In this document: one piece after another, positions 63,442-64,000 of the stretch | How the letters are laid out: every line of letters starts with the position of its first letter | How positions within the stretch are numbered: position 1 is the stretch's first letter | Assembly: GCA_022495005.1 (NCBI GenBank) | Contig: JAGYXB010001798.1 | Location: 310,001-374,000 of the forward strand | DNA length: 64,000 nucleotides | Direction of reading: 5' to 3' | DNA from: Rhyacophila brunnea | Lineage: Eukaryota; Arthropoda; Insecta; Trichoptera; Rhyacophilidae | Translations under genes and position numbers: made by a program | Notes under the pieces: generated by a model | Told to the model about the DNA's origin: nothing | What the model saw: only the letters and a program-made list of their open reading frames with translations | The model's database searches: none

Positions 63442-64000
63442 CTTAAAAAACTTAAAAAAACTGTATTGTGCGCTTCAATATAAGAAATACCCAAAATGAA
63501 AATATTTTGAAATCAAAGACATACACTCAACATCATTGCATACACTACTTCAATTTTATCATTAAGTAGTATACCTAGAATCGTGTCCGGAAATATGAAG
63601 GTATGCAGTTGGCCGTAGGCCGTAACACAGTTCACCGTGGACGTAAGATGTTGTATCGGAAAAAGATGGCCGTATAGTATTAAGATAGAATTTATTTCTA
63701 AATAAACATTTAACATTGCGTAACAAAAACCACTGGAATATGTACAAGTGAACGATAGAAGGAAATAGGTATGTATGAAAAATAAAAATACAATCATAAC
63801 GTATAATATTTAAGTACTTATATAAAATTCTGGTAGATGCTCGCAAGTAAGTATCAAGTCGTGCCAATCAAATACCAAACAAATGTTCTTATTGAATCTA
63901 ATTAAATCGGAAAATTCTATAATGCTCCATGAACAACGGGTATTTTTTTTTTAATTTCAATGCTATACGACCATCTCTTTCCGGTATGACAGCTCACGGT
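63442..64000 (+). repeat. Repeat R3 copy running off the window
   Basis: GTCCGGAAATATGAAGGTAT, GCAGTTGGCCGTAGG, ACAGTTCACCGTGGACGTAA, AACCACTGGAATATGTACAA and TATTGAATCTAATTAAATC match 2430-3880 and 44490-45140 in order. Frames on the minus strand here (63513-63867) are inside the repeat and unsupported. Confidence 0.65.

Overview
The window looks like AT-rich nuclear DNA of an insect. It has three two-exon genes for Rebers-Riddiford RR-2 cuticular proteins, arthropod-type core promoters, TTAGG-type telomere-like short arrays, tRNA-derived SINEs, RTE-like and CR1-like LINE remnants, a Helitron, a mariner and many hAT-type and fold-back elements. The LINE and Helitron types and the frequent TAGGTA words recall Lepidoptera, but that is inference. 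Nothing bacterial is present, and there is no CRISPR array or credible tRNA or rRNA gene.

Layout. From 1 to 40,000 there is no convincing host gene, only one weak candidate exon (4808-5210, minus). This part is a mosaic of transposons, many nested and bounded by target-site duplications (TSDs) readable in the sequence. Six hAT-type families with 8-bp TSDs lie at 2550-3556, 8998-9472, 11479-11990 and 51191-51585, 15193-15604, 19268-19862 plus 29302-30181 plus 32138-32729, and 38426-39107. One LINE copy (16321-20560) was hit by a TTAA-targeting fold-back element that itself carries a Helitron, by a hAT element, and by an element with a 9-bp TSD. A mariner lies at 21336-22638 and long-palindrome elements at 25903, 28265, 36892 and 41291.

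From 40,000 to 59,500 lie three cuticle genes: A (plus, 40074-45599), B (plus, 53286-55231) and C (minus, 57667-59435). B and C converge. Each has a first coding exon of only 3-4 codons that starts the signal peptide, then an intron (5.1, 1.4 and 1.3 kb), then one exon encoding the rest. All three share the same core promoter geometry: TATAAAA, and CAGTT exactly 32 nt downstream of its first T. Secreted by epidermis, RR-2 proteins bind chitin and build hard cuticle (established for the family). Gene A's intron holds an 843-bp near-perfect palindrome and gene C's intron holds a shorter one.

From 59,500 to 64,000 repeats dominate again: LINE tails, a second SINE family and two terminal-inverted-repeat (TIR) families.

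Repeat names used below are local labels, not database names. No database search was possible, so novelty of any family is unproven.
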